From contig CAYSLJ010000084.1 in the NCBI GenBank assembly GCA_964431735.1, positions 1 to 31,408 of the forward strand: DNA of 31,408 nucleotides, given 5' to 3'. This document shows, one piece after another, positions 6,778 to 14,599 of this stretch (position 1 is its first letter; every line of letters starts with the position of its first letter). The translations under genes were made by a program, and so were the position numbers. Under the pieces are notes generated by a model. It had not been told where the DNA came from. It saw only the letters and a program-made list of their open reading frames with translations, and did no database searches. This stretch comes from CALARM01 sp964431735 (GTDB lineage Bacteria; Vulcanimicrobiota; SpSt-956; JAKJGF01).

Positions 6778-8661
6778 ATGTCATTATACTGTGAATGCGG
6801 GCGGGAAAATAATACCTCTGCACAGGCCTGCACAAATTGTGGACGTCCTCTTTTAAATCCCACGTTAAATTGTAACTTAAAAACTGGAGCAATCCTGAAT
6901 AAACGTTACATAATAAAAAAAGTCATAAAAGATATTGGCACAGACGCACTCTATGAAGCTATAGACGAAGGTGTCGGCAATTCCCTCTGTCTGATAAAAG
7001 AGATTTTTATCTCGGATTCTTCAAATGAACAGAAAGGGCCGACAGAGCTTTTTATGAGAGAAGCACAAATGCTTAAGACATGTAAACATAAAAATCTCCC
7101 TGCCCTGAGGGATTATTTTACGGAACAGGACAGATATTATCTTGTCATGGATTATATTGACGGCAGTGATCTTGAAACCCTTATTGTGAAATATATACCT
7201 GAGAATGTGCCTGAAAATAAGGTGATTGAATGGACAAAACAACTGATAGACCTTATGGAATATCTTAATGAAAACTGTTCCTCTATGTATAAAGATTTAA
7301 ATCCTGCAAATATAATGGTAGATAAACATCATGAAGAACTGAAATTATTGGATGCAGGTATATCTAAAACAGGTAAAACAGAAACAAGTAACATGTTAAA
7401 TGATATTTACTCCATTGGTGTTATTATGTACTGCCTGCTTACGGGGAAATTTTCTATGGATCTTAAACCTGTGGCAGTAAAAGATATTAACAGCCATGTT
7501 TCCGATGAACTTAATAGAATAGTCATGAAAAGTCTTTCCAAAAAAGAAGGAAGATACAGAAGTTTTAGAGATTTAAAAGATGATCTTGCTATGGTTCCCG
7601 ATAAAAAGGAACGGGAAACCGGTAAAATTTCCATATCACCATTGATCCCTAAAAAAAGGCATATACCATATTATTCTTATCGCAGGAAAAACGGGAAAAA
7701 TCTCTTTAATAAAGTAAAAGCATTATGTGCGGTGATAGTATGTTTATGTGTCATTATTGGAGGAAAATATTTTATAGACTTCCATAACAGGTCTTCTGTA
7801 ATGCCGGTTCCCAAAGAAACTCCTGTCAAAATTTTAACTGCTCATACATCGGAACAGACAAAAGTCCCTGATATTTCTATTAATGATAAAACAGACAATG
7901 GCGGAAAAAAGAAAGAAGAGAAAGTAGAAAAAAATAATATATCTTCTCTGAAAAGTCTGAGTAATTCATATGTTGAAATCAGAGATTATAATAAAGCTAT
8001 TTCAGTGAATAAACAGATTATTTCTGCCTGTCCTTCCGATATTTCTTCCCATATATCTATAGGAACATCTTATTACAAACTTTATGAATATAAAATGGCA
8101 GAAAAATGGTTTAAGAAAGCTCTTTCTCTCAGGCCATCTGAAACCGATAGAAGTTTCATTGTTTCAAGAATGGCTGCTATTTATATGATAGAGGGACAGA
8201 AAAATATGTCAAAACAGAAATATGACGAAGGTGCCCTCTGTTTCAGAAAAGTTTTACATATAGATGGGAATAACAGTAAGGCAAAGGAAGGTCTGGCAAC
8301 ATGTTTTTTACATAAGGGTATCTCAAGTTTAGATGCAAATAATTATATGGAAGCAAGAACATGGTTTAATCGGGTTATATCATTGAATATAAATGGACAG
8401 ATTGTAAAAGATGCAAAAAACTATATCTCTTCCATAGAAAGAGATCTCGGTTATGCTTCAAATAATTATTATAAGAGTGATTATTATCACCAGACCTATT
8501 ATAATGATTATAATTATGAGTGTCAGGACTCCGGTAATCAGAAGAGCAATCAGTCTCCTGTAAATTCTGAATTACATTATGATAATATTTCTGCAGGTGG
8601 AACTCAGGGAAAGTCGAATAATTCAGAAAGAAATTCTGATACTGAACTTCATTATGAATAG
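6778..8661 (+). CDS. Zinc-ribbon protein kinase-like membrane protein with TPRs
   Basis: A 627-residue protein. An N-terminal zinc ribbon (C5, C7, C18, C21) is followed by a Hanks-type kinase domain (about 35-275), a basic stretch, one membrane segment (about 310-332) and TPRs (about 390-550). The tail is low-complexity and rich in Tyr, Asn and Ser. Kinase residues: the lysine of CLIKEI, YKDLNPANIM in place of HRDLKPxN (Asp and Asn kept) and DAG in place of DFG are present. The glycine loop is poor, and the activation segment is much shortened, without an APE motif before NDIYSIGV. Activity is therefore uncertain. A GTG at 6751 is in frame, but ATG 6778 follows AAAGGAGA at 7-nt spacing and is chosen. 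It is followed 60 bp later by a TPR-SUMF1 gene, so the TPR parts may work together across the membrane. Confidence 0.88.
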   Translation: MSLYCECGRENNTSAQACTNCGRPLLNPTLNCNLKTGAILNKRYIIKKVIKDIGTDALYEAIDEGVGNSLCLIKEIFISDSSNEQKGPTELFMREAQMLKTCKHKNLPALRDYFTEQDRYYLVMDYIDGSDLETLIVKYIPENVPENKVIEWTKQLIDLMEYLNENCSSMYKDLNPANIMVDKHHEELKLLDAGISKTGKTETSNMLNDIYSIGVIMYCLLTGKFSMDLKPVAVKDINSHVSDELNRIVMKSLSKKEGRYRSFRDLKDDLAMVPDKKERETGKISISPLIPKKRHIPYYSYRRKNGKNLFNKVKALCAVIVCLCVIIGGKYFIDFHNRSSVMPVPKETPVKILTAHTSEQTKVPDISINDKTDNGGKKKEEKVEKNNISSLKSLSNSYVEIRDYNKAISVNKQIISACPSDISSHISIGTSYYKLYEYKMAEKWFKKALSLRPSETDRSFIVSRMAAIYMIEGQKNMSKQKYDEGALCFRKVLHIDGNNSKAKEGLATCFLHKGISSLDANNYMEARTWFNRVISLNINGQIVKDAKNYISSIERDLGYASNNYYKSDYYHQTYYNDYNYECQDSGNQKSNQSPVNSELHYDNISAGGTQGKSNNSERNSDTELHYE

Positions 8662-8666
8662 GTTCC

Positions 8667-8720
8667 GGTAAATGGTTGAATAGCCATTTACCAGTGGCTA
8701 TTCACTATTTAGGAGGCTAT
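8667..8720 (+). promoter_or_regulatory. Mutually exclusive hairpins before the SUMF1 gene
   Basis: Hairpin 1 pairs GGTAAATGG (8667-8675) with CCATTTACC (8684-8692). Hairpin 2 pairs TGAATAGCCA (8677-8686) with TGGCTATTCA (8695-8704). Both are perfect, and they share 8684-8686 plus each other's loops. A third option pairs AATAGCC (8679-8685) with GGCTATT (8714-8720), which overlaps the ribosome site AGGAGG (8711-8716) of the next gene. This layout could control translation or read-through between the two genes. Confidence 0.5.
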
Positions 8721-8721
8721 T

Positions 8722-9942
8722 ATGCAAAGATTTATATTTTCTGTTATTTTTTTAAGCCTGTTAATAACACCGGCCATAATCCTGAAAGCATCTGAAAGTG
8801 ATGATCTGCTGAAACAGGCTGTAGAGCTTATAAAAATCGATAAACTTGACTGGGCTCTAGAACTTGTAAGAGAGGTTATACAGAAGGATCCCCATAACCC
8901 GAAAAGTTATCACTGTGCCGGTATGATCTATTTCAAGAAAAAGAATTACCCCCTTTCGATAAAAGAGTATAAAATAGCCATATCTTTTAAGCCAGATTAC
9001 AGTGTTGCCTGGTATAATCTCGGTCTTTCCTACGAAAAGCTTTCACGGTATCAGCAGGCATGTGATGCTTTTACAAAAGCAAGGGAGCTTTATAAAGCAC
9101 AGAAAAATAAAAGAGATTATGAAGATGCCCTGCAAAAACTTGCCCGTCTTCAGGAAATGGGTTATGTTTCCACATCTCCTGAAAAAGTTAATGACACAGA
9201 AATGATTTTGATAGAAGAAGGAGAATTCTTTATGGGAAGTGATAGAGCCGGTTCTGAAAAAGATGAAAAACCATGTCGTAAAGTATATCTTTCTTCCTAC
9301 TGGATAGATAAATATGAAGTAACAAACAGTCAGTACTGTAAATTTTTAAACAGTAAATCATCCAATGACGGACATGTATGGATACATATAAACGATATTT
9401 CAGGGGAATGCAGAATTAAGAAGATCAATAACACCTTTACAGTAGTTCCCGGCTATGAAACCCATCCTGTAACATTTGTAACATGGTACGGTGCTTCTGC
9501 CTATGCGAAATGGCTTAATAAAAGATTACCTACAGAAGCTGAATGGGAAAAAGCAGCCAGAGGAACAGACATAAGGATCTTTCCCTGGGGAAGTAACTGG
9601 GACAGTGGCAGATGTGCAAATAAATATAATTGTTTCGATAAAAAGACAAAGCCTGTCGGATCCTATCCGGAAGGAGCATCCCCCTATGGAGTAATGGATA
9701 TGGCAGGAAATGTTCTCGAATGGTGTTCCGACTGGTACGGATATTACACTGTAATGGAAGAGCCGGTAAAAAATCCCTACGGTCCTTTTGCCGGTGTAAC
9801 AAAGATTTTACGGGGCGGTAGCTGGGATGATAATTATTATTACTGCAGAATTACCTTCCGCGGTAATTACAGCCCTGATAATTATGATAATGATATAGGG
9901 TTTCGATGTGTAACATCGGCACTTACAGATAAAAAGAAGTGA
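8722..9942 (+). CDS. Secreted TPR protein with a SUMF1/FGE-sulfatase-like domain
   Basis: A 406-residue protein. It has a signal peptide (about 1-24, hydrophobic run SVIFLSLLITPAIIL), TPRs (about 27-135) and a SUMF1-like domain (about 160-402). The domain shows family hallmarks: EGEFFMGSD, DKYEVTNSQYC, RLPTEAEWEKAARG, YGVMDMAGNVLEWCSDWYG and ILRGGSWDD ending GFRCV. In true formylglycine-generating enzymes a catalytic Cys lies just after GGSF; here GGSWDDN has none, although a later Cys (YYYCRI) is kept. It is therefore unlikely to oxidise sulfatases and more likely a binding or structural member. It begins with AGGAGG plus ATG 8722 and follows the kinase-TPR gene. Confidence 0.9.
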   Translation: MQRFIFSVIFLSLLITPAIILKASESDDLLKQAVELIKIDKLDWALELVREVIQKDPHNPKSYHCAGMIYFKKKNYPLSIKEYKIAISFKPDYSVAWYNLGLSYEKLSRYQQACDAFTKARELYKAQKNKRDYEDALQKLARLQEMGYVSTSPEKVNDTEMILIEEGEFFMGSDRAGSEKDEKPCRKVYLSSYWIDKYEVTNSQYCKFLNSKSSNDGHVWIHINDISGECRIKKINNTFTVVPGYETHPVTFVTWYGASAYAKWLNKRLPTEAEWEKAARGTDIRIFPWGSNWDSGRCANKYNCFDKKTKPVGSYPEGASPYGVMDMAGNVLEWCSDWYGYYTVMEEPVKNPYGPFAGVTKILRGGSWDDNYYYCRITFRGNYSPDNYDNDIGFRCVTSALTDKKK

Positions 9943-9990
9943 TATTCTTTAAGCAGACAGTTTCAATAAAGCAGTTCGGGACTATTTATC

Positions 9991-10039
9991 GTGAGTAGTG
10001 AGTAATGAAACACTGTCTCACTAATCACTACTTACTACC
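9991..10039 (+). repeat. Heptad repeat GTGAGTA, inverted pair
   Basis: Units of 7 bp on the left (GTGAGTA, GTGAGTA, ATGAAAC) face complementary heptads on the right (CACTAAT, CACTACT, TACTACC). The two halves can form an imperfect hairpin. The same heptad family appears at 25566-25619. It directly abuts R1 copy 2. Confidence 0.75.
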
Positions 10040-10182
10040 GCTCCAGATAAGTCAGTATCCATTTCTAAAACCTGTCCCTGACCGGACTCTTCCGGAAAAG
10101 ATATGATCCTGTTGCGTGGCAAACTGGTTTTGCAGACTGTTAATATTTTGCATCTATATCATTTATAACTCTCTTTTAATAC
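10036..10182 (-). repeat. Dispersed repeat R1, copy 2
   Basis: This is the complete counterpart of 1-148 in opposite orientation. An inverted pair, CCTGTCCCTGACCGG (10071-10085) and CCGGCCAGGGACAGG (10205-10219), matches at 14 of 15 positions and brackets most of R1 and the start of R2. This suggests that a small inverted-repeat element underlies the composite. Confidence 0.85.
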
Positions 10183-10204
10183 GGCATATCTTTTCCTCCA
10201 TAGC

Positions 10205-10271
10205 CCGGCCAGGGACAGGAGCGTGTTACATATTTTTTGGATACCAATTTGCCTGTTGCGGTAATTACTGA
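10205..10271 (+). repeat. Dispersed repeat R2, copy 1
   Basis: It shares CATATTTTTTGGATACC and CCTGTTGCGGTA with 12051-12105 and, inverted, 17526-17575. It ends one base before the glutamate dehydrogenase stop codon (10272-10274). Confidence 0.85.
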
Positions 10272-11615
10272 TTAAATTACTCCGAGATCTACCATCGCAT
10301 CGGCAACTTTAATGAAGCCACCTATATTGGCGCCGTTTACATAGTTCCCCGGTGTGCCGAATTCCTGTGCTGTATTCCAGCATGTCTCATGAATGGATTT
10401 CATTATACTCTGAAGTTTGGTGTCTACTTCCTCACGACTCCATTTCAGTCTCATAGAGTTCTGGCACATTTCCAGACCTGATACTGCCACGCCTCCTGCA
10501 TTCGCTGCTTTACCCGGTCCATAAAGGGTTTTATTCTGAAGGAATACTTCCACTCCATCCGGTGTGGTAGGCATATTGGCACCTTCTGATACGCAATAGC
10601 AACCGTTGTTAACAAGGGTTTTTGCATCTTCACCATCAAGTTCATTCTGAGTGGCACAGGGAAGAGCTACATCGCATTGTACCTGCCATACATTTCCGCT
10701 TTCATGATATTCGACACCTTTAAATTTTTCTGAATATTCCTTTATACGTCCTCTTCTGTGATTCTTTAAATCAAGAACATAGGCCAGTTTTTCTGGATTT
10801 ATACCTTCTTTATCATAGATCCATCCGCCTGAATCCGATAATGTGACAGGGATAGCACCCAGGTGCAGACATTTTTGTACAGCATACTGGGCAACATTTC
10901 CTGAACCTGAAATGGCGATTTTTTTACCGGTAAAGCTTTCACCTCTGGTTTGTAACATTTCCTGTGCAAAATAAACACATCCGTAACCTGTCGCTTCAGG
11001 TCTTATCAGACTTCCGCCCCAGTTAAGTCCTTTACCTGTAAATGTTCCGTCAACAGTGTTGTTAATTTTCTTATATTGACCGTAGAGAAAACCTATTTCA
11101 CGTCCACCAACACCTATATCACCGGCAGGCACATCTGTATTGGCACCTATATGACGCCATAGTTCATTCATGAAGGACTGGCAGAATTTCATGACTTCCA
11201 TATCACTTTTACCTTTTGGATCAAAATCTGCTCCTCCCTTACCTCCACCCATAGGCAGGGTGGTAAGACTGTTTTTAAATATCTGTTCGAAGCCAAGAAA
11301 CTTGAGTATGCCAAGATTTACACTCGGATGAAAACGAAGGCCCCCTTTATAAGGGCCAATGGCACTGTTAAATTCAATACGGAAACCTCTGTTTACTCTG
11401 ATTTTTCCTTTATCATCTACCCAGGGAACACGAAAGATGATCTGTCTTTCCGGTTCAACAATACGTTCAAGAATATTAGCTTCTTTATATTGTGGTCTTG
11501 CTTCAAGAACCGGCCATATAGACTGAACTACTTCATGAACTGCTTGATGAAATTCAGGTTGAGCAGGATTTTTTGCTCTGACATACTCCATGAATTCTCC
11601 TACCGTTTTATACAT
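10272..11615 (-). CDS. gdhA: NADP-type glutamate dehydrogenase
   Basis: A 447-residue enzyme, the normal size of the hexameric, bacterial NADP-linked class (EC 1.4.1.4). It interconverts 2-oxoglutarate plus ammonia and glutamate in the cytoplasm. Visible features are the substrate-domain motif KGGLRFHPSV, the catalytic lysine region LPMGGGKGGADFDPKGKSD, the PAGDIGVGGREIG segment and the nucleotide-binding GSGNVAQYA loop. The ATG at 11615 follows AAGGAGAG. A small HTH protein gene lies 81 bp upstream on the same strand, and a perfect palindrome in that gap (11646-11663) may be an operator. NADP specificity is inferred from family resemblance, not tested residues. Confidence 0.96.
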   Translation of the reverse strand: MYKTVGEFMEYVRAKNPAQPEFHQAVHEVVQSIWPVLEARPQYKEANILERIVEPERQIIFRVPWVDDKGKIRVNRGFRIEFNSAIGPYKGGLRFHPSVNLGILKFLGFEQIFKNSLTTLPMGGGKGGADFDPKGKSDMEVMKFCQSFMNELWRHIGANTDVPAGDIGVGGREIGFLYGQYKKINNTVDGTFTGKGLNWGGSLIRPEATGYGCVYFAQEMLQTRGESFTGKKIAISGSGNVAQYAVQKCLHLGAIPVTLSDSGGWIYDKEGINPEKLAYVLDLKNHRRGRIKEYSEKFKGVEYHESGNVWQVQCDVALPCATQNELDGEDAKTLVNNGCYCVSEGANMPTTPDGVEVFLQNKTLYGPGKAANAGGVAVSGLEMCQNSMRLKWSREEVDTKLQSIMKSIHETCWNTAQEFGTPGNYVNGANIGGFIKVADAMVDLGVI

Positions 11616-11645
11616 AATCTCTCTCCTTATTTAATATAAGATGTA

Positions 11646-11663
11646 TATCAATTTTAATTGATA
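11646..11663. promoter_or_regulatory. Palindrome upstream of gdhA
   Basis: TATCAATT-TT-AATTGATA is a perfect 8-2-8 inverted repeat 31 bp upstream of the gdhA start. It lies between the HTH gene and gdhA, a plausible operator position. AT-rich palindromes also arise by chance in this composition. Confidence 0.35.
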
Positions 11664-11696
11664 ATTAAATAAATTCATAGAAAATATATAATTTTT

Positions 11697-11909
11697 TTAC
11701 TCGGAATGATTATTTTCATTGCCACCGTATGTCATACCATTTAAAAAATCCTTGAGGTTGTCTTCTGTCACATACCATTTATTCCCAACTTTTCTGCCTT
11801 TAAGTTTGCCATGATGAATATATGTTCTTAAAGATGTTGGTGTAACTTGAAGAGCTTCAGAAAGTTCCGTGAGGTTATAGAGTTTTATATCTCCTATTTG
11901 TCTGGGCAT
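11697..11909 (-). CDS. Small excisionase/MerR-type HTH DNA-binding protein
   Basis: A 70-residue protein matching the HTH_17 (excisionase-like) pattern: LYNLTELSEALQVTPTSLRTYIHHGKLKGRKVGNKWYV read as a winged helix-turn-helix (about 9-45), then a short acidic tail. Such proteins bind DNA as small dimers and act as recombination directionality factors or regulators. No integrase is nearby, so a regulatory role is more likely. The ATG at 11909 has a strong GGGAGGAG ribosome site. It is on the same strand as gdhA and 81 bp before it, so gdhA is the obvious candidate target, though this is inference. Confidence 0.85.
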   Translation of the reverse strand: MPRQIGDIKLYNLTELSEALQVTPTSLRTYIHHGKLKGRKVGNKWYVTEDNLKDFLNGMTYGGNENNHSE

Positions 11910-12050
11910 AAATATCTCCTCCCTTTAAAAATATTATTCTCTTATAATTATTCTCTTATAATTTTTGATGTTATCACGAAATATTTATAATTGTCAATAT
12001 TTATTTTAAAAATACTCTTATTTTTTTATCTTTCTAAAGGAAACCGAAAT

Positions 12051-12105
12051 AGGGACAGGAGTGTGTGCCATATTTTTGGATACCAATTTACCTGTTGCGG
12101 TACTT
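12051..12105 (+). repeat. Dispersed repeat R2, copy 2
   Basis: It runs AGGGACAGGAGTGTGTGCC through CCTGTTGCGGTA and is nearly identical to 10211-10264 and inverted 17526-17575. It leads straight into the left end of a MITE A fragment. Confidence 0.85.
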
Positions 12106-12161
12106 ACTGAGGTGAGTATAAATAATGCATATTTTATTCTCGTGACGCGTAACGCGTAACG
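12104..12161 (+). repeat. MITE-like element A, left half only
   Basis: It starts TTACTGAGGTGAGTATAA, as in the left end of 17239-17329, and continues into three heptads CGTGACG, CGTAACG, CGTAACG (12141-12161). The right terminal inverted repeat TTATGCTCAGGTCAGT is missing, so this is a truncated copy. Confidence 0.75.
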
Positions 12162-12203
12162 ATATAAACTGTAAATATGATGCAGTTATTTCCTGACAAC
12201 TCC

Positions 12204-12260
12204 TTAGCTATTAGCTGTTAGCGATTAGCTTTAATTATTAACTGAAAACTAACAGTTAAT
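12204..12260 (+). repeat. Heptad repeat TTAGCTA with adjoining hairpin
   Basis: Four 7-bp units, TTAGCTA, TTAGCTG, TTAGCGA, TTAGCTT, fill 12204-12231. Next to them ATTAACTG (12237-12244) pairs with CAGTTAAT (12253-12260). This is a third sequence family with the same 7-bp period as CGTGACG and GTGAGTA arrays. Confidence 0.7.
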
Positions 12261-12384
12261 TGCTATTTTATTAAATGTAACATTGTCAAGATAATTTTAA
12301 TAGAGTAGTAGTTTTTTCGTGAGAGATTTACAGGAAAGTATTTGACGACTTTTCCGATAGGCTCTTAATATAAATTGAATTTTC

Positions 12385-12393
12385 TGATATAAT
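12385..12393 (+). promoter_or_regulatory. Extended -10 promoter for the PAP2 gene
   Basis: TGATATAAT is a perfect extended -10 element (TG-n-TATAAT). The -35 position at 17-nt spacing reads TTAATA, which is weak, as is usual with extended -10 promoters. The start would fall near 12400, about 37 nt before the ATG at 12437. Confidence 0.55.
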
Positions 12394-12436
12394 TATTTTA
12401 CTGGAAAATTCATTTTTTATGGGTTAAGGGATTGAC

Positions 12437-13411
12437 ATGAATATTAATAAACGAAGAATTTTTTTTATAATGACATGTGTTTTTTATCTTTTTCTTACCA
12501 TTTATTTCTCTGTATATTTCTGGGATAGAGATTATTATATAGCAAAATACTGGGTTGAACAGAAAACAAAACCTTTTTACGGAATTTTTATGAACAGAAC
12601 CATCTTTGACGGGGAAGGTTTCGGCGGACAGGATTTTTCAAATATAGCTATTGCTATGGCACTTCTTTTATATATTCTGTCTTTTAACAGACGATTTCAG
12701 GAAACCCTATTTTTTAGTCGAAAATACACAGGCTTTATGCTTGGCGTCGCTCTCATAGAAACACTTAATATATCACGTCTGTTAAGAGGTTTTTTTGGCA
12801 GAGCCAGGCCATATCATGTTATGGAAGGCAAAGAAATATTTACTCATATGCTTACCTTTGGCCCTTATACTCTGGATGAAGCTTTAAATCATGGCTCTTT
12901 TCCTTCAGGTCATACTTTTTCGGCTATGTTTTTACTTACTCTTGCTTTTATTTCTCTCAAAACTAAAAGACCATTTTTTATTATTCTGATGTTTCTTATG
13001 TCGATTTCTTACGGTATAGCTATGGGAACAGGCCGTGTTATGTTCGGTGCTCATTATCCGGGAGATGTACTCTGGTCTATAATATTCAGTATCCCTGTAA
13101 CTGCATGGCTTTATTTTAAAGGTTTTCAGATTCCGGATCAGGAGAAAGGGAGCTTAAAAATAAATTATACCCCTTCAGAAGGCAGGGGTATAATTATACA
13201 TTTTATGAATTTAACAAAATCCCTGTGGGAACTATATTACAGTATCTTATTTATTTGTCTATCTATATCAATTTTTATCGGCCTTTCTGCATTTAAATAT
13301 ACATTTCTGGATTTTAAATATTACTGGCCATGTATAAGTTTATGCGGAATAGTTCTGTCCATCAAATTTTACAGTAAACTTTCCAGATTCAAACGTGAAA
13401 TTTTTGAATAA
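12437..13411 (+). CDS. PAP2-superfamily membrane phosphatase
   Basis: A 324-residue integral membrane protein with about six hydrophobic spans and two additional C-terminal spans. The three phosphatase motifs are present: RGFFGRARPY (variant of KX6RP), SFPSGHT (PSGH) and GRVMFGAHYPGDV (SRX5HX3D-like, catalytic His and Asp kept). The family removes phosphate from lipid phosphates such as phosphatidic acid, phosphatidylglycerophosphate or undecaprenyl pyrophosphate at the outer face of the membrane; which one is not determined. The ATG at 12437 follows AAGGGA. The gene is convergent with proline dehydrogenase, and its stop codon lies inside a 48-bp tandem duplication. Confidence 0.92.
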   Translation: MNINKRRIFFIMTCVFYLFLTIYFSVYFWDRDYYIAKYWVEQKTKPFYGIFMNRTIFDGEGFGGQDFSNIAIAMALLLYILSFNRRFQETLFFSRKYTGFMLGVALIETLNISRLLRGFFGRARPYHVMEGKEIFTHMLTFGPYTLDEALNHGSFPSGHTFSAMFLLTLAFISLKTKRPFFIILMFLMSISYGIAMGTGRVMFGAHYPGDVLWSIIFSIPVTAWLYFKGFQIPDQEKGSLKINYTPSEGRGIIIHFMNLTKSLWELYYSILFICLSISIFIGLSAFKYTFLDFKYYWPCISLCGIVLSIKFYSKLSRFKREIFE

Positions 13412-13501
13412 ACAGATTGCAATCGTTTTAATTGAACATAAGATTTCTTAATTGAATAAACAGATTGCAATAATTTTAATCAAGCATAAGATTTCTTAAT
13501 A
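13406..13501. repeat. 48-bp tandem duplication at convergent gene ends
   Basis: GAATAAACAGATTGCAAT begins at 13406 and again at 13454, and the following bases match too (TTTTAAT, then CATAAGATTTCTTAAT), giving a 48-bp period and two copies. The first copy carries the PAP2 stop codon (13409-13411). The second overlaps the last codons and stop of proline dehydrogenase (13476-13478). Confidence 0.9.
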
Positions 13502-14402
13502 TAAATGTTATATTATCAGTTCTTTCGGCAAGTCTTCTTAAATAATAAGGATACCATTCAGTGCCATAGGGTACATAAATTCTCATATTATAACCTTCTC
13601 TGACCAGTATTTTTTGTAAATCCCTTCTTACTCCATATAACATCTGGAATTCAAACTGATCAGTTCTGATTTTATTCTCTTTTACATATTTTTTTGTAGC
13701 TATTATCATTTTTACATCATGTGTGGCTATAGCAGGATAATAACCGGAAGCAAGAACGTCCGGAGCCATAACCATTTCCACGAGTTTTAGATAATTTTTT
13801 TCTACATCCTTTTTACCCTGGAAAGCTATGGATGAAGGTTCTTTATAGGCTCCTTTACAGAGTCTTACAAAAGCTTTCTTTTTTATAAGTTCTTTAATAT
13901 CATCTTCACTTCTGTGGAGATAGCCCTGTATAACGATTCCTACATTTTCATATTTTTCCCTGAGGGCATAAAATGTATCCAGTGTCGGTTGTGTACAGTC
14001 GGAACCTTCCATGTCTATACGAACAAAAGTTTCATATGTTCTTGCCTGTTTAACTATCCTCTCTACATTCTCCATACAGAAATTTCTGTCTATGGCAAGT
14101 CCCATCATGGTAAGTTTTACGGATACGTGAGCTCTCAGGTTTTCTTTTTTTATGGTATCCAGCAGGTGAAGATAAGAATTAGCAGATGCTTCAGCCTCTG
14201 CTCTGTCCTTTACATGTTCTCCTAAATGATCCATAGTGGCTGTCATGCCCATATTATTTAATTCTTTGACCCTCGGTATTGCCTCTTCAAGTGTTTCTCC
14301 TGCAACGAATCTGGATGCCATATCCTTTGAAATTTGAAAATAAGTAACCATTTTTCTGATAGGCTTATTATCAGATAAAAATATTAAAAAATTCCTCAAC
14401 AT
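13476..14402 (-). CDS. Proline dehydrogenase (monofunctional, PutA-N-like)
   Basis: A 308-residue FAD-dependent TIM-barrel enzyme, the size of single-domain bacterial proline dehydrogenases (EC 1.5.5.2) rather than long bifunctional PutA. It oxidises proline to pyrroline-5-carboxylate and passes electrons to quinone. Signature segments are HVSVKLTMMGL, VRIDMEGSDC, GIVIQGYLHRSEDD, RLCKGAYKEP, IATHDVKMI, FQMLYGVR and the C-terminal YVPYGTEWYPYYLRRLAER with the paired arginines that bind the proline carboxylate. The ATG at 14402 has AAAGGAG about 11 nt upstream, slightly far. No pyrroline-5-carboxylate dehydrogenase is adjacent. With gdhA nearby, a proline-to-glutamate-to-2-oxoglutarate route is plausible. 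Confidence 0.95.
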   Translation of the reverse strand: MLRNFLIFLSDNKPIRKMVTYFQISKDMASRFVAGETLEEAIPRVKELNNMGMTATMDHLGEHVKDRAEAEASANSYLHLLDTIKKENLRAHVSVKLTMMGLAIDRNFCMENVERIVKQARTYETFVRIDMEGSDCTQPTLDTFYALREKYENVGIVIQGYLHRSEDDIKELIKKKAFVRLCKGAYKEPSSIAFQGKKDVEKNYLKLVEMVMAPDVLASGYYPAIATHDVKMIIATKKYVKENKIRTDQFEFQMLYGVRRDLQKILVREGYNMRIYVPYGTEWYPYYLRRLAERTDNITFILRNLMLD

Positions 14403-14503
14403 ATACGGGAATACTCCTTTCTTCCTGGGAGAAGAAATATAAAGATTTCATGAAAATCTATTATTTCATGATTCAGAAATCACTTCTTATAACTGTTCAT
14501 AAA

Positions 14504-14554
14504 TTTTGTGTAAACCTCCGTTAATCCCTTGTTCACCGGTAAGTTTGCACAAAA
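14504..14554. repeat. Inverted repeat between zinc-ribbon and proline dehydrogenase genes
   Basis: TTTTGTGTAAAC (14504-14515) and GTTTGCACAAAA (14543-14554) are inverted copies matching at 11 of 12 positions around a 27-bp centre. There is no U-run on the minus strand, so a terminator is doubtful. It may be a small palindromic element. Confidence 0.5.
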
Positions 14555-14599
14555 CATTTAACATCTTCGTTTTTAAATGAATATTTTTCAGCTACAGGA

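Larger units (their letters stand above)
9943..10271. other. Repeat-filled intergenic region
   Basis: This 329-bp gap lies between the convergent SUMF1 and glutamate dehydrogenase genes. It holds, in order, a heptad inverted repeat (9991-10039), R1 copy 2 (10036-10182) and R2 copy 1 (10205-10271). No gene is seen. Confidence 0.85.
11910..12436. other. Long repeat-rich intergenic region
   Basis: These 527 bp between the divergent HTH and PAP2 genes hold R2 copy 2 (12051-12105), a left-half MITE A (12104-12161), TTAGC heptads (12204-12231) with an adjacent hairpin (12237-12260), and the PAP2 promoter. Near 11935-11960 the phrase TATTCTCTTATAATT is directly repeated. No gene is seen. Confidence 0.8.
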
